Shown here: one piece after another, positions 33,148 through 42,209 of the stretch
Layout of the letters: each line of letters starts with the position of its first letter
How positions within the stretch are numbered: the stretch's first letter is position 1
NCBI RefSeq assembly: GCF_002211105.1
Contig: NZ_JPUA01000034.1
Span: 670,053-734,052 of the forward strand
Direction of reading: 5' to 3'
DNA length: 64,000 bases
From: Halomonas campaniensis
Lineage (GTDB): Bacteria; Pseudomonadota; Gammaproteobacteria; Pseudomonadales; Halomonadaceae
The notes under the pieces: model-generated
Told to the model about the DNA's origin: nothing
The model's input: only the letters and a program-made list of their open reading frames with translations
The model's database searches: none
Position numbers and translations under genes: made by a program

Positions 33148-34221
33148 ATGACCGCTATTTGGCGCAACGCACTGACCTTGGTCGGCGCGACCACCCTGAC
33201 ATTGGGTATGGCTCATGCCCAAAGCCCCGAACTCTCTGATCCGCCTGAAATTGAAGGCGAGGTAGTTGGCGACCACGGTTCGCATACTTTGCGCATGGGG
33301 ATTGGCCTTGCAGAAAGCTCGCCGCAGTACCTATCCAGCCAATACTTTGGTGAGATTCTGGAGCAGCGCACCGACGGCCGTATCACGGTTAACGTTTTCC
33401 CTAACAGTCAGTTAGGCGACGACGTTCAAATGATGGAAATGCTGCAAACCGGTACGCTGGATATGACCTATCCGTCGAGCTCAGCCACCACGGGTTACGT
33501 TGAAGAGCTGGCCGCTTTTGATCTGCCGTTCCTGCTGCCTAGTCGCGAAGCCGCTGTAGCGGTTATGCAGAGCGATGTGGCCCAGGGCATGCTGGATGCC
33601 TTTGAAGGCACCGGCCTGAAAGCGCTCGCCTTCTCTGAGAATGGCTATCGTCAGCTCTCGAACAGCGCACGTCCGGTGAGTAGTCCTGACGACGTTGCCG
33701 GTCTAGATGTGCGCGGTTTAAGCGTTCGTACCATGGAAAACCCGGTGCATCTGGCGATTTGGGAAGCCTTAGGCGCCAACCCCACGCCAATGGCCTTTGG
33801 TGAGCTGTTCTCCGCGATGGAGCAGGGCGTGGTTGATGGTCAGGAAAACCCCTGGAGCACCATCCTAACCTCTAACTTCAACGAAGTGCAGGACTATGGC
33901 ACTGAAACACGCCACGTCTATACTCCCTTTATCATGATGCTTTCTGAGCGTACCTGGGATCGCATGGCGCCTGAGTATCAAGAGCTGGTGTTGGAAGCCG
34001 CTCGCCAGTCCGCAGAGTACGAAATTCAGCTCTCTGCTGAATACGATGACTGGTCACGGGATCAGCTAGCAGAGCGTGGTATGGAAATTACTCGACTGGA
34101 CGACGAGCAGTTAGCCGCGTTCCAAGAGGCCGTACAGCCGGTCTACGAAGAGTGGGCACCGCGCATTGGTGAAGACCTGATCGCCGACATTCAAAAGATC
34201 GTTGAAGAGAGCAGCAACTAA
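33148..34221 (+). CDS. TRAP transporter substrate-binding protein (DctP family)
   Basis: A 357-residue periplasmic binding protein with a signal peptide cleaved near residue 24 (AHA-Q). The TRAP hallmark FGELFSAMEQGVVDGQENPW (about 222-240) includes the conserved region that contacts the substrate carboxylate. With gntK and gntR downstream and a GntR operator upstream, gluconate or a related sugar acid is the likely ligand (inference). Confidence 0.9.
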   Translation: MTAIWRNALTLVGATTLTLGMAHAQSPELSDPPEIEGEVVGDHGSHTLRMGIGLAESSPQYLSSQYFGEILEQRTDGRITVNVFPNSQLGDDVQMMEMLQTGTLDMTYPSSSATTGYVEELAAFDLPFLLPSREAAVAVMQSDVAQGMLDAFEGTGLKALAFSENGYRQLSNSARPVSSPDDVAGLDVRGLSVRTMENPVHLAIWEALGANPTPMAFGELFSAMEQGVVDGQENPWSTILTSNFNEVQDYGTETRHVYTPFIMMLSERTWDRMAPEYQELVLEAARQSAEYEIQLSAEYDDWSRDQLAERGMEITRLDDEQLAAFQEAVQPVYEEWAPRIGEDLIADIQKIVEESSN

Positions 34222-34244
34222 ACCTTACGTTTAGCGCACCACTT

Positions 34245-34266
34245 GGGCAGGCCGGTGAGCCTGCCC
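34245..34266 (+). promoter_or_regulatory. Intercistronic hairpin after the TRAP binding-protein gene
   Basis: GGGCAGGC pairs with GCCTGCCC around a 6-nt loop, with no T-tract. Such hairpins after binding-protein genes usually protect the 3' end so that the binding protein is made in excess over the permease. Confidence 0.55.
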
Positions 34267-34291
34267 GACGTGTCAGTGCCCTGGAGTTCCT

Positions 34292-34885
34292 ATGTCACTC
34301 TCCTCTACACCCCCCAATACGTCTACGCCGATTGAAGACCCCTCGGTGTATCTGGACGATCCCAACCGCAAATCGCTGGAAATCGATACCGATACCCACC
34401 AAGGCCCCGCTCTGTTCCGCTGGCTGACCTTAGGCATGGAGTATCTGATCGGCGCTATCTTAGTGGCGTTGATTGTGTCCGTTTCCAGCAACGTGGTGGG
34501 GCGTGCGCTGTTTAATCACTCGCTGCCCTGGGCGGATGAACTGGCGCGCATGCTGTTTATATGGCTGGTATTTATCGGTGCCGCCGCAGCGTTCTCCCGC
34601 TACGAGCACATTGCCGTTGATGCACTGGTGCGGCGCCTGCCGCTGCGGCTAGCACATATGCTTTATCTGCTGCAGCACCTGATTATTACCGGCCTGATGA
34701 TGGTGATGATTTGGGGTGGCTACCAAGTGCTTGAGCGCTCTAGTGGGCGTTCGGCGATTATGAACGTACCGCTGAGTTTCATCAGTCTTTCGCTGGTGCT
34801 GTGCGTCATTTTTATTGCAGCAGTATCGATTTGGCGGATGTGGGTCAGCCTGAACGTTATTCGTCACCCTGAAGGGGAGCGCTAA
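34292..34885 (+). CDS. TRAP transporter small permease (DctQ family)
   Basis: A 197-residue protein: a 45-residue soluble N-terminus, then four membrane helices. The WADELARMLFIWLVFIGAA motif near residue 73 is the DctQ signature. It partners the large permease that begins 2 bp after its stop. GGAGTT precedes the ATG. Confidence 0.88.
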   Translation: MSLSSTPPNTSTPIEDPSVYLDDPNRKSLEIDTDTHQGPALFRWLTLGMEYLIGAILVALIVSVSSNVVGRALFNHSLPWADELARMLFIWLVFIGAAAAFSRYEHIAVDALVRRLPLRLAHMLYLLQHLIITGLMMVMIWGGYQVLERSSGRSAIMNVPLSFISLSLVLCVIFIAAVSIWRMWVSLNVIRHPEGER

Positions 34886-34887
34886 TC

Positions 34888-36168
34888 ATGCTATGGATTT
34901 TTCTGGCCATTTTATTGGCCTCCATCGTTATTGGGCTGCCCATTGCCTTTGGTTTAGGCGTGGCAGCGTTGGTGATGGCGGTCCTCTCCGATATTCCACT
35001 GTCGATCATGATCGAACAGTCTATTCGTGGGGTTAACAGCTTTCCGCTGCTGGCAATCCCGTTCTTTATTTTAGTTGGCGAGGTGATGAGTAACGGCGGT
35101 ATCGCGCGTCGCTTGATGGAACTGGCGGGTGCCTTGGTCGGCTTTATGCGCGGCGGTTTAGGGCAAGTGGCCATTACCGGTTCGATGTTTTTTGGGGGTA
35201 TCAGTGGGTCAGCGGTAGCCGATACCGCCGCCACCGGCGCCATGATGATCCCCTCCATGAAAGAGCAGGGTTACACCGCAGCCAATGCCACCGCGATTAA
35301 TACCGTCTCGTCGGTGATTGGGATCATTATTCCGCCTTCGATTCCGCTGATTCTGTACGGTATCGTCACCGAAACCTCCATTAGCCGCCTGTTTATCTCC
35401 GGTATTATCCCCGGCCTGTTGATTGGCTTTGCGCTGATGGTGACCACCTATATACTTGCCAAAAAGGATGGTGGGGGCGTGCAGCAGTTCCGCTGGGATC
35501 GTCTTTGGAATGCCTTTAAAGCTGCCTGGCTGGCGCTTGTGCTTCCGGTGATTGTGATTGGCGGTATTATTTTTGGCGTGTTTACGGCTACCGAAGCGGC
35601 CGTGGCGGCCCTGCTATACTCGCTGGCGATTTCGCTGATCGTGTACCGCGAGTTTAAGCTTAAAGAGCTTGTCGGTATGTTGATCCGTACGGCTCGTCTG
35701 ACCGGCATGGTCATGATGTTACTGGCATTCGCGACGGTGATCGCTTGGTTCCTGACCATCAATATGGTGCCGCAAACCTTGGTCAGCCAGGTGCAGGCAA
35801 TTACCCAAGATCCGTTTATGCTGCTGTTGATTGTGGCTTTCTTGCTGCTGTTGGTGGGGTTTGTGATGGACTTAACCCCGGCAATGGTGATCATGGCGCC
35901 TATGCTGGCACCCATTGTCACCTCGGTGGGGGTTGATGCAGCCTACTTCGGTGTGCTCATGGCGTTTGTATTAGGCATCGGGCTCTTAACCCCGCCGGTG
36001 GGCACCTGCCTCTATGTAGGCTGCGGTGTGGGTAAAGTCTCGATGGAGTCGTTGGTTAAAGCCATGCTGCCTTACTATGCGGCGCTCCTCGTGGTGTTGG
36101 TAGTTCTGATCGCCTTCCCAGGCATCGTTACTTGGCTGCCTGACCTCACTGCTGTACGCGGCAATTAA
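34888..36168 (+). CDS. TRAP transporter large permease (DctM family)
   Basis: A 426-residue, about 12-helix protein carrying the solute and sodium pathway. Conserved DctM blocks are visible: FFILVGEVMSNGGIARRL, GGISGSAVADTAA and IPPSIPLILYG. It is coupled to DctQ by a 2-bp spacing and followed 17 bp later by gluconokinase. Confidence 0.92.
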   Translation: MLWIFLAILLASIVIGLPIAFGLGVAALVMAVLSDIPLSIMIEQSIRGVNSFPLLAIPFFILVGEVMSNGGIARRLMELAGALVGFMRGGLGQVAITGSMFFGGISGSAVADTAATGAMMIPSMKEQGYTAANATAINTVSSVIGIIIPPSIPLILYGIVTETSISRLFISGIIPGLLIGFALMVTTYILAKKDGGGVQQFRWDRLWNAFKAAWLALVLPVIVIGGIIFGVFTATEAAVAALLYSLAISLIVYREFKLKELVGMLIRTARLTGMVMMLLAFATVIAWFLTINMVPQTLVSQVQAITQDPFMLLLIVAFLLLLVGFVMDLTPAMVIMAPMLAPIVTSVGVDAAYFGVLMAFVLGIGLLTPPVGTCLYVGCGVGKVSMESLVKAMLPYYAALLVVLVVLIAFPGIVTWLPDLTAVRGN

Positions 36169-36185
36169 ATAACAGGAGAGCCTCT

Positions 36186-36713
36186 GTGAAGAACCTCTCA
36201 CAGCGTATTTTGGTGATGGGCGTGTCTGGTTGTGGGAAGTCACATATTGGCCAGCAGTTGGCGGACACTCTGGGCTCTACCTTTATTGACGGTGATGATT
36301 ATCACTCCCCAGCCAACGTGGCTAAAATGGCCAGTGGCACGCCGCTCAACGATGATGACCGGAGCGAGTGGCTGGATACCTTGGCAGCACTGTTTGCCGA
36401 TTATCGGGCAAGGGAGGAGTCGCTGGTAATTGCCTGTTCCGGGTTAAAAAAGCGTTATCGTGACCGGCTGAGGCAAGGAGACCCCGCACTGCAGATCCTC
36501 TATTTGGAGGGTAGCCGGGAGCTACTGCTTGAGCGGCTGGAAACCCGGGCCGGGCACTTCTTTAAAGGCGATACCATGTTGGCCAGTCAGTTGGCCGACC
36601 TGGAGCCGCCGAGTGAAGAGGAGGCCTTCAATGCCTCAATCACCTTGTCGCCCCAAGTGATTGTTGCGCAATTCGCGGCGACGCTGCCGGAGCCCAGTCG
36701 CTCGCCGCGATAA
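36186..36713 (+). CDS. gntK: Gluconokinase
   Basis: A 175-residue P-loop kinase of the GntK/IdnK type: Walker A GVSGCGKS at 13-20, DGDDYHSPANVAKMASGTPL, and the lid region GHFFKGDTML. It phosphorylates D-gluconate to 6-phosphogluconate, feeding the Entner-Doudoroff or pentose-phosphate route. It starts with GTG after AGGAGA. It is the last structural gene of the TRAP operon. Confidence 0.92.
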   Translation: MKNLSQRILVMGVSGCGKSHIGQQLADTLGSTFIDGDDYHSPANVAKMASGTPLNDDDRSEWLDTLAALFADYRAREESLVIACSGLKKRYRDRLRQGDPALQILYLEGSRELLLERLETRAGHFFKGDTMLASQLADLEPPSEEEAFNASITLSPQVIVAQFAATLPEPSRSPR

Positions 36714-36728
36714 AGAAAAGAGTGCACG

Positions 36729-36758
36729 TTGGGGTCGCTTACAGCAGTTAGACCCCAA
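36729..36758. promoter_or_regulatory. Hairpin between gntK and gntR
   Basis: TTGGGGTC pairs with GACCCCAA around a 14-nt loop. No T-tract follows on either strand. It lies 30 bp before the gntR start and may moderate read-through. Confidence 0.4.
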
Positions 36759-36788
36759 TGCATGCATCTTGTATAAGGCAGTCACTTC

Positions 36789-37784
36789 TTGAAGAAAAAA
36801 CGCCCCACCCTACAGGATATTGCCGACCACGTCGGGGCTACCAAAATGACGGTAAGCCGCTGCCTGCGAGACCCTGAAACCGTCTCGGAAGGCCTGCGTG
36901 AGCGCATTTTCTCGATTGCCGAACAGATTGGTTACATTCCCAATCGCGCACCGGATTTGCTCTCCAGGGCGACCAGCCACTCCATAGGGGTGCTGGTCCC
37001 GTCGCTCACCAACCAGGTATTCGCCGATGTGATCCTCGGTATCGAAACGCTGACGGAGCCTGCGGGCTATCACCTGATGCTTTCTCACTATGGCTATAGC
37101 CCTGAGCTGGAAGAGCGCAGCTTGGCCTCGCTGCTCTCCTATAATGTCGACGGGGTGATTTTGTCTGACCGTGACCATACGCCGCGCAGCCTGCGTATGC
37201 TGGAAACCGCCGGTATCCCGATTGTTGAAATCATGGATACCCACCGCCCTCCGCTGCAACAGGTGGTGGGTTACGATAACGTTCAAGCCGCGTATGACAT
37301 GGTCAGCGAGATGATCATACGGGGGCGACGCCAGGTGATTTACCTGGCGGTGCGCCTGGATGAGCGTACTCGCCAACGTGAGCGTGGCTACCGCCAAGCC
37401 ATGCGAGAGCATGGCTTAACACCTGTTACGCTACAAAGCACACAGCGCTCCTCTTACAGTGTGGGGGCGGCACTGCTGCAGCAGGTGATGGCAGATTACC
37501 CCGCAGCGGATGGTCTGTTCTGTACTAACGATGATGTTGCGGTAGGTGCCTATTTCGAATGCCTGCGGCGGGGAATCGATGTGCCAGGGCGGATGGCGCT
37601 AGCCGGTTTTCACGGCCACGATGTAGGTCAGGTAATGACGCCAAGACTCGCCAGCGTCGTCACGCCACGTCAGGCCATTGGTGAAACAGCCGCGCGGGAA
37701 TTGCTAGCACGGATCCGGGGGGAGTCGCTGACCCGGCAAGTGGTCGATTTGGGCTATCGTATTGAAGTGGGAATGACCTTATAG
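36789..37784 (+). CDS. gntR: LacI-family gluconate repressor GntR
   Basis: A 331-residue LacI/GalR protein strikingly similar to E. coli GntR from the first residue (KKKRPTLQDIADHVGATKMTVSR). Residues 5-55 form the DNA-binding headpiece; the rest is the sugar-binding core, with CTNDDVAVGAYFEC and AGFHGHDVGQVM. It starts with TTG, since the alignment to E. coli GntR begins there and AAGG lies upstream. It should repress the TRAP-gntK operon through the palindrome at 33049-33062 and release on gluconate. Confidence 0.9.
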   Translation: MKKKRPTLQDIADHVGATKMTVSRCLRDPETVSEGLRERIFSIAEQIGYIPNRAPDLLSRATSHSIGVLVPSLTNQVFADVILGIETLTEPAGYHLMLSHYGYSPELEERSLASLLSYNVDGVILSDRDHTPRSLRMLETAGIPIVEIMDTHRPPLQQVVGYDNVQAAYDMVSEMIIRGRRQVIYLAVRLDERTRQRERGYRQAMREHGLTPVTLQSTQRSSYSVGAALLQQVMADYPAADGLFCTNDDVAVGAYFECLRRGIDVPGRMALAGFHGHDVGQVMTPRLASVVTPRQAIGETAARELLARIRGESLTRQVVDLGYRIEVGMTL

Positions 37785-37855
37785 AGCCCGTTATCGAGTA
37801 GCCGTTAGCAGTGTAAATGACTAAAGTAGCCTTTTACTTTTGTCGCGAGGCCGTC

Positions 37856-38704
37856 GTGCAGATTACTCAACTCACTATTTACCCCGTCAAATCACTAAAA
37901 GGCATCAGCGTCACTCAAAGCGAGCTGCAAGAGCACGGGCTAGCCTGGGATCGCCGCTGGATGCTGGTGGATGCGCAGCAGCGTTTTGTGACCCAGCGTC
38001 AACTCCCGGCGCTTGCCACCGTTGAGGTCGCGCTGACCGATGAGCACTTGGTGCTGTCGCATCCTAACGTCGAGCCGTTGAGCGTACCGCTGGCCGAACC
38101 CGAGGGGAATTTGCGCCTGGTTAGCGTATGGAATGACCACTGTAAAGCGCTGCCGGAGAGCGATGACGTATCGCGCTGGCTGGTCGCCGCTCTAGGCGAG
38201 CAGGCTCAGGGGTTAAGCATGGTGCGTTTTGCCACCGAGTTTAGCCGTGCGGTAGAGGAGGATTTTCTTGATGGCGGCGCTGCGCACACCTATTTCTCCG
38301 ACGCATACCCCTTTTTGATTGCCACCACGGGGTCGTTAGACGCTCTAAACCAGGCGCTAGTGGCGGGCGGGCACGCTCCTGTGCCCATGAATCGCTTTCG
38401 GCCCAATATCGTCGTAGAGAGTGATGAGGCGTGGGCGGAGGATCGTTGGGCAACATTGTCAGAGCAAAGCGGCGCTTTTCAACTGGCGTTACGCAAGCCG
38501 TGTAAGCGCTGCAAAATCACCACCATTGATCAGCATACGGCCGCAGTGCCTGCCCCGGCTGAACCGCTAAAAACCTTGATTGAACTCAATACGCAACCCA
38601 GCCTGAAAGGCGCGCATTTTGGCCAAAATGCCACGCTGCTTGAAGGCGCCGGCAGTGTTATTCGTGTGGGGGATAGGCTGGCGGCGGTGTCTCGCGACGC
38701 TTAA
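37856..38704 (+). CDS. MOSC-domain protein (YcbX-like)
   Basis: A protein of about 282 residues with an N-terminal MOSC beta-barrel (QITQLTIYPVKSLKG) and a C-terminal MOSC domain with the PCKRCKIT motif that binds molybdenum cofactor. YcbX-type proteins reduce N-hydroxylated compounds. I chose GTG at 37856, which gives the family start; an ATG at 37817 would add 13 atypical residues. It overlaps the convergent EamA gene by 47 bp. Confidence 0.8.
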   Translation: MQITQLTIYPVKSLKGISVTQSELQEHGLAWDRRWMLVDAQQRFVTQRQLPALATVEVALTDEHLVLSHPNVEPLSVPLAEPEGNLRLVSVWNDHCKALPESDDVSRWLVAALGEQAQGLSMVRFATEFSRAVEEDFLDGGAAHTYFSDAYPFLIATTGSLDALNQALVAGGHAPVPMNRFRPNIVVESDEAWAEDRWATLSEQSGAFQLALRKPCKRCKITTIDQHTAAVPAPAEPLKTLIELNTQPSLKGAHFGQNATLLEGAGSVIRVGDRLAAVSRDA

Positions 38705-39563
38705 TGCGCAGCAGGTTAGTGGCAATTGCCGTGCCGATCAGGGTTATCACCATACCGGCGATAATTTGCAGGTTGAGCGTTTCGCCAAGCAGCAAATAGC
38801 CCCATATCAGCGCGCTTACTGGTACCAGAAATGTGACCGTTGAGGTGGCAGTGGCGCCCGCGCTGGCAAGTAAGCCAAAGTAGAGCAGAAAAGCCAGCGT
38901 GGTGCTAAGCGCAGCCAAGGCCAAGGCATTGCCCCACGCCAGTGGGCTAATGGGTTCGCTCGGCCACAACAATATGCCGGGAATCAGCAGCACCAGCGCC
39001 GACATAGCGCTGCTGCCTGCGGCCAGTACACGGGTTGGTAGATGGCCAAGGCGCGTTTTTGAGTAGTTGCCTGCAATACCGTAGCAAAATGTGGCGCCTA
39101 AAACGGCCAAAATGAACCAGCCGTCGCCGCCCAGGGCAAAATCGAGCCGATCGGCCGAGAGCACGTAAACACCCAGGAGTGCCAATGCAAGTCCTAGATA
39201 CTGTTGGCGCAGTATCGCGGTAGCGAAGAACAGCGCGCCAAGCAGCGCAGTAAAAATCGGCGTGGTGGCATTAATCAGCGAGGTAAAGCCCGCTTCAAGG
39301 CGCGTGGTGGCAAGTGCCAGTAGTGAAAAAGGCAGTACGTGATTGACCACCCCTAAAAACAGCAGCGACCCCTTGTGCTGCCAGATGAGTCTTAGATAGT
39401 GCAGGCTGATCAACAGCGGCATCAATAGCAGCGCACCAATGCCCATGCGCACCAGCACTAACGGCACTGCACCAAACTCGGGGGCGGCCACGCGCATAAA
39501 GATAAACGACAGGCCCCATAGCGAAGAGAGCAGTATCAAGCGCAGCGCATCAGCCGACGACAT
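38658..39563 (-). CDS. EamA-domain (DMT superfamily) transporter
   Basis: A 301-residue protein with ten predicted helices in two EamA repeats, the first starting SSLWGLSFIFMRVA and the second at about residue 150. Family members export metabolites or amino acids. The substrate is unknown. Its last 47 bp lie inside the 3' end of the convergent MOSC gene. Confidence 0.87.
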   Translation of the reverse strand: MSSADALRLILLSSLWGLSFIFMRVAAPEFGAVPLVLVRMGIGALLLMPLLISLHYLRLIWQHKGSLLFLGVVNHVLPFSLLALATTRLEAGFTSLINATTPIFTALLGALFFATAILRQQYLGLALALLGVYVLSADRLDFALGGDGWFILAVLGATFCYGIAGNYSKTRLGHLPTRVLAAGSSAMSALVLLIPGILLWPSEPISPLAWGNALALAALSTTLAFLLYFGLLASAGATATSTVTFLVPVSALIWGYLLLGETLNLQIIAGMVITLIGTAIATNLLRIKRRETPPPAYPPHE

Positions 39564-39767
39564 GGCGAGTCCTTAACGTTCAAGAAGTGATCCAGTTAGG
39601 TAGCTAACCAGCTTAAGGCCGAATAGAAGGGGATGGAAGTGATTGAAGCACGGGGTCGGCAGAACAGGAGAAAATCAGCTACGCTGGTTAGGTGGTCGAG
39701 CGGCAACTGCCGTTAGGCTTTGTCTGACAACATGTCTATGTATAATCGCACACACAAGGAGTTGTTC

Positions 39768-40190
39768 ATGGATCGTAAAGCTAGTGCACGTTGGGAAGGT
39801 GGTCTCAAGGATGGTAAAGGCACCGTTTCAACCGAAAGTGGCGTTTTAGATGCCAAGTACTCCTTCAGCAAGCGCTTTGAAGATGAAAAAGGCACCAATC
39901 CTGAAGAGCTGATCGGTGCGGCACACGCCAGCTGTTTCTCAATGGCGCTCTCAATGATTTTGGGCGAGAAGGGCTATACCGCTGACGCTATCGAAACCAG
40001 TGCCAAAGTGACTCTTTCCCAAAGTGATGCCGGGTTCGATATCTCGAAAATTCACCTGGACGTTGTTGCTGAGATCAATGGCGCTGACGAAGCCGCTTTT
40101 CAGGAAGCAGCGGAAACGGCTAAAGCTAACTGTCCTGTTTCCAAGGTTCTTAATGCAGATATAAGTATGACGGCTAAATTAAAAGGCTGA
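39768..40190 (+). CDS. OsmC-family peroxiredoxin
   Basis: A 140-residue OsmC-type protein with Cys56 (HASCFSMAL) and Cys122 (NCPVSKVL). It detoxifies organic peroxides. The ATG at 39768 follows AAGGAG. It is a separate paralogue of the Ohr at 31918-32349 and has no adjacent regulator. Confidence 0.9.
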   Translation: MDRKASARWEGGLKDGKGTVSTESGVLDAKYSFSKRFEDEKGTNPEELIGAAHASCFSMALSMILGEKGYTADAIETSAKVTLSQSDAGFDISKIHLDVVAEINGADEAAFQEAAETAKANCPVSKVLNADISMTAKLKG

Positions 40191-40237
40191 CGATAAGCTA
40201 TTTTGATAGCTTACGTTTTCAATAGCATAAGTTATGG

Positions 40238-40270
40238 TGCCGCCACATTGATTGATGTGGCGGCATTTTT
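40238..40270 (+). terminator. Rho-independent terminator after osmC
   Basis: TGCCGCCACAT pairs with ATGTGGCGGCA (11 bp) around a 6-nt loop, followed by TTTTTACTTTTTTT. Confidence 0.9.
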
Positions 40271-40312
40271 ACTTTTTTTATTGTCTGAATGAGTAGAAAA
40301 AGTGTTGATCAT

Positions 40313-40344
40313 AAAAAAGCCTTGGCAAATGCCAAGGCTTTTTT
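40313..40344. terminator. Bidirectional terminator
   Basis: AAAAAA, the stem GCCTTGGC/GCCAAGGC with an AAAT loop, then TTTTTT. It can stop both the + strand osmC transcript and the minus-strand PRC-barrel transcript. Confidence 0.88.
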
Positions 40345-40359
40345 GGAACTAATTAGCGT

Positions 40360-40791
40360 TTACTCATCTTCGCTTTTATCTTCGCTACGCTGATACTCTT
40401 CAGCAGCTTCAAGGGCATCTTCTGAAGCATTAACGGTGATGACATAATTTTCGCCATCTTCGTCTTTGGTTAGCTCAAGTGAATCCCACTCGATAGCGAC
40501 ATTTTTCTCGCCCATGCCCAGAAAGCCACCAACGCCAACGACAACAGCGTTAATCTGACCATCTTCATCAATTACTAAGTCAGTGATGGTGCCAATATCT
40601 TCATCATCTTCGACGCTGCTTTTGACCTGGTTGCCGGTTAGGGCGTCAGCATGGAAAGTGCCTGCTGGCGTTTCAGTCAGGTAAGTTGCTTCCATGGTGG
40701 AGGTGTTCTCTTCAGCGTTTACGGTGCCTGCGGCAAACATAAAGGCCGGAACCATGAGAGTGCCTAAAATAGCGGGTTTAACCATTTTCAT
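40360..40791 (-). CDS. Secreted PRC-barrel domain protein
   Basis: A 143-residue protein with a signal peptide (about residues 1-25, ending TVNA) and a PRC-barrel domain (LTGNQVKSSVEDDEDIGTITDLVIDEDGQ...). The surface is very acidic, as usual in halophile exported proteins, and the C-terminus is a charged helix. Its role is unknown; PRC-barrels often bind partners. The ATG at 40791 follows AAGGAG. Confidence 0.8.
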   Translation of the reverse strand: MKMVKPAILGTLMVPAFMFAAGTVNAEENTSTMEATYLTETPAGTFHADALTGNQVKSSVEDDEDIGTITDLVIDEDGQINAVVVGVGGFLGMGEKNVAIEWDSLELTKDEDGENYVITVNASEDALEAAEEYQRSEDKSEDE

Positions 40792-41230
40792 TTTGCTTGC
40801 TCCTTGCGATTTTATTGGGCTTAACGACTCCGCGTAACAACCCGAATAAATCAATAGTAACGGTATTAGCTTCGTTTAAAATAAAATAAGCGATGGCAAT
40901 GCCGGGGCTATTATTCCTAAGTGAGTTAATTACCCTGAATAGCTAATACATTAAGGTATTGCATTAGGATAATTGACGCTGTCTTGCGCGTCACTGCGCT
41001 AAGACACTTATCAGGTTAGTCGCTGTGTTCAAAAATACAACCATTCAATTGAAGATTCTAACTAATGGGGCGCTTCTAGGGTTTCTCCCATGGCCCGGCA
41101 TCCGCGCCTTCGTGCGACAGTCTGTCGAGTTGACCCATCCTCGATCAGTGGTCATATTCATCTCCAAATGGCTCACTTTTATCCTCGGTTTGATAAAAGT
41201 GAGGTCGCATAAAAAGGAGAACCTCTGACC
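40792..41230. other. 439-bp divergent intergenic region
   Basis: It is AT-rich and lies between the minus-strand PRC-barrel gene and the L,D-transpeptidase gene. A 67-codon frame at 41025-41228 shows no family features. The only clear structure is the 12-bp hairpin at 41172-41203. Promoters for both genes must lie here but none is convincing by eye. Confidence 0.5.
41172..41203. promoter_or_regulatory. 12-bp perfect inverted repeat before the L,D-transpeptidase gene
   Basis: CTCACTTTTATC pairs with GATAAAAGTGAG around an 8-nt spacer, ending 27 bp before the ATG. No T-tract follows, so it is an operator or 5' leader hairpin candidate, not a terminator. Confidence 0.5.
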
Positions 41231-42187
41231 ATGAACCCCCACCCTTTGCAGACTATCAAGCAGCTCTGCGTCAGTAGTATTGCGTTAGGCGCATGGCTTT
41301 TTGCCTCGAGCGCGACAGCCGATAACAGCGAGCTGCCCAAAGGGCATTTTCTGTTGCCTGAAGTGGGCAATATGGTTGGCCAGGTGTATACCGTCACGGC
41401 GGCCGAAGATGACACACTGCTGGATATTGCCCGCATACACAACGTGGGCTATGAAGAAATTCGTATGGCTAATCCTGATGTTAGTCTCTGGGTTCCGGGA
41501 GAAGGAACAGAGGTCACTATCCCTGGGCAGTTTATTCTTCCCGATGAGGAGCGAACAGGGATCGTCATCAATGTGGCGGAGCTGCGCCTCTACTACTACC
41601 CCGATGTCGAGGCCGGAGAAGCGCCGCGGGTGGAGACTTATCCTATTGGTATTGGGCGTGACGCCTATAATACGCCGCTGGGGATTACCGAGACGACCAT
41701 GCGCCTTGAAAATCCAGCCTGGTACCCACCTGAGTCGATTCGTCGTGAAGCTGCTGAGCGTGGTGATCCCGCCCCCGCGGTTGTGCCTCCCGGCGCCGAT
41801 AACCCCTTAGGTAAATACGCTATTCTGCTGGATATTCCCGGTTACCTGATCCATGGCACCAATCAGCCTGATGGCATTGGCATGCGCGCTAGCCGTGGCT
41901 GTATCCGCATGCACCCTGAAGATATTGAGTCAGTTTTTTGGCGGGTGCCAGTAGGCACGCAAGTCAATATTATCGATTCGCCTATTAAAGTAGGCTGGGA
42001 TACCAGCGGTAAAGGCTACATTCAGGCGTTTACCGCCACGGATGAAAACGCTTATGGCATGGACACGCTATTAAACGTGGTCGGGCTTATTGAAGAGCAC
42101 GAGGGCGATAACACGCATAGCGCCAATTATGAGCAGGTGCGCGAAGTGCTGGAGCGGGCCAACGGGCAAATTGTTCCGCTTAGCTAA
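41231..42187 (+). CDS. L,D-transpeptidase with LysM domain
   Basis: A 318-residue exported enzyme of the ErfK/YbiS/YcfS group. It has a signal peptide to about residue 30 (SATA-D), a LysM-like peptidoglycan-binding domain (about 50-98), and a YkuD catalytic domain with the HGTNQP and SRGCIRM motifs holding the catalytic His and Cys. It makes 3-3 peptidoglycan crosslinks or attaches lipoprotein to peptidoglycan. Confidence 0.9.
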   Translation: MNPHPLQTIKQLCVSSIALGAWLFASSATADNSELPKGHFLLPEVGNMVGQVYTVTAAEDDTLLDIARIHNVGYEEIRMANPDVSLWVPGEGTEVTIPGQFILPDEERTGIVINVAELRLYYYPDVEAGEAPRVETYPIGIGRDAYNTPLGITETTMRLENPAWYPPESIRREAAERGDPAPAVVPPGADNPLGKYAILLDIPGYLIHGTNQPDGIGMRASRGCIRMHPEDIESVFWRVPVGTQVNIIDSPIKVGWDTSGKGYIQAFTATDENAYGMDTLLNVVGLIEEHEGDNTHSANYEQVREVLERANGQIVPLS

Positions 42188-42209
42188 GCTGTTGTAGCGC
42201 TTAAAACGC

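Noticed and set aside
41025..41228. 67-codon + strand frame before the L,D-transpeptidase gene.
   Set aside because: It contains the 12-bp inverted repeat, lacks a ribosome site and has no family features.
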